Positions 21,863 through 22,253 of a stretch of 22,253 bases of DNA are shown one piece after another. Position 1 is the stretch's first letter. Each line of letters opens with the position of its first letter. The position numbers were made by a program, and so were the translations under genes. The stretch is from CATJXY01 sp964623925 (GTDB taxonomy: Bacteria > Bacillota_I > Bacilli_A > Erysipelotrichales > Erysipelotrichaceae): positions 1 through 22,253 of the forward strand of contig CAZUVT010000016.1 of NCBI GenBank assembly GCA_964623925.1, in the 5' to 3' direction. The notes under the pieces were generated by a model, which saw only the letters and a list, made by a program, of their open reading frames with translations, made no database searches and was not told the DNA's origin.

Positions 21863-22253
21863 ATGTCACGTATCGGAAATAAAGCGATTACCGTTCCAGC
21901 TGGTGTTGAAGTAACGATCGCACCGGGGAATGAGGTGACTGTAAAGGGTCCAAAAGGAACTTTGACACGTCAGTTTAACTCAGCAATGAGTATTGAAAAT
22001 AAGGATGGAGTGATTACAGTAGCTCGTCCTAACGAAGAAAAGCACACAAAGCAGTTGCATGGTACAACTCGTGCTTTGCTTCATAACATGATCGAAGGCG
22101 TACATACCGGCTATACAAAAGAGCTGGTAATCGTCGGTATCGGTTATCGTGCAGCAGTTTCAGGCAACAAGCTGACACTCAATGTCGGATACAGCCATCC
22201 TGTTGAATTCACAATTGAAGAAGGCGTTAAAGTTGAATGCCCTTCAGCAACAG
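21863..22253 (+). CDS. rplF: 50S ribosomal protein L6 (partial, cut by window end)
   Basis: The first 130 codons of L6 are visible, with no stop before the window ends. MSRIGNKAITVPAGVEVTI, KGPKGTLTR, RALLHNMIEGVHTGYTKEL and VGIGYRAAVSGNKLTLNVGYSHPVE identify it clearly. L6 binds near the sarcin-ricin loop. AAAGGA at 21848-21853 precedes ATG 21863. It follows rpsH as in the canonical spc order. Confidence 0.98.
   Translation, partial: MSRIGNKAITVPAGVEVTIAPGNEVTVKGPKGTLTRQFNSAMSIENKDGVITVARPNEEKHTKQLHGTTRALLHNMIEGVHTGYTKELVIVGIGYRAAVSGNKLTLNVGYSHPVEFTIEEGVKVECPSAT

Overview
The window reads as chromosomal DNA of a low-to-moderate GC Gram-positive bacterium (Firmicutes). Strong AAGGAGG-type ribosome binding sites, lipoprotein signal peptides, a zinc-type S14 protein, and lactose/cellobiose-type PTS genes beside a canonical S10-spc ribosomal cluster all fit this. 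The mix suggests a gut or oral fermenter, possibly of the Erysipelotrichia; the class is an inference from general resemblance and was not tested.

Layout. (1) 1-2220: the 3' end of an unidentified gene, an aldo/keto reductase-fold protein with two C-terminal [4Fe-4S] motifs, and a SIS-domain phosphosugar-binding protein. (2) 2221-2798: a bidirectional terminator, a 5'-truncated minus-strand remnant, an inverted repeat and a good promoter. (3) 2799-5229: a two-gene lipoprotein operon. One product has a split-barrel (PNPOx-like) region and BspA-type leucine-rich repeats; the other is a small FMN_bind protein with a covalent-flavinylation motif. This looks like a cell-surface flavin redox module. 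(4) 5313-7470: a lipoprotein metallophosphoesterase and a Cof-type HAD phosphatase. (5) 7471-14609: a sugar locus. PTS EIIC and a gamma-glutamyltransferase-like enzyme form one plus-strand unit, a GntR/UTRA regulator lies on the minus strand, and EIIB-EIIA-GH4 phospho-glycosidase-chrA-chrA form a second plus-strand unit. An identical 12-base motif lies in front of both plus-strand units, in opposite orientations, which ties them to one regulator. (6) 14594-22253: an extended -10 promoter, a structured 5' leader, and the S10-spc cluster from rpsJ to a partial rplF in canonical order.

How the genes may work together. The PTS would import and phosphorylate a beta-glucoside-like sugar, and the GH4 enzyme would hydrolyse the 6-phospho-glycoside. 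The cytosolic gamma-glutamyltransferase-like enzyme under the same apparent control suggests that the natural substrate carries an amino-acid or gamma-glutamyl part; this is a hypothesis. The two surface flavin lipoproteins would pass electrons outside the membrane, but no flavin transferase or membrane electron donor lies in the window. No rRNA or tRNA genes, CRISPR arrays or insertion sequences were seen.
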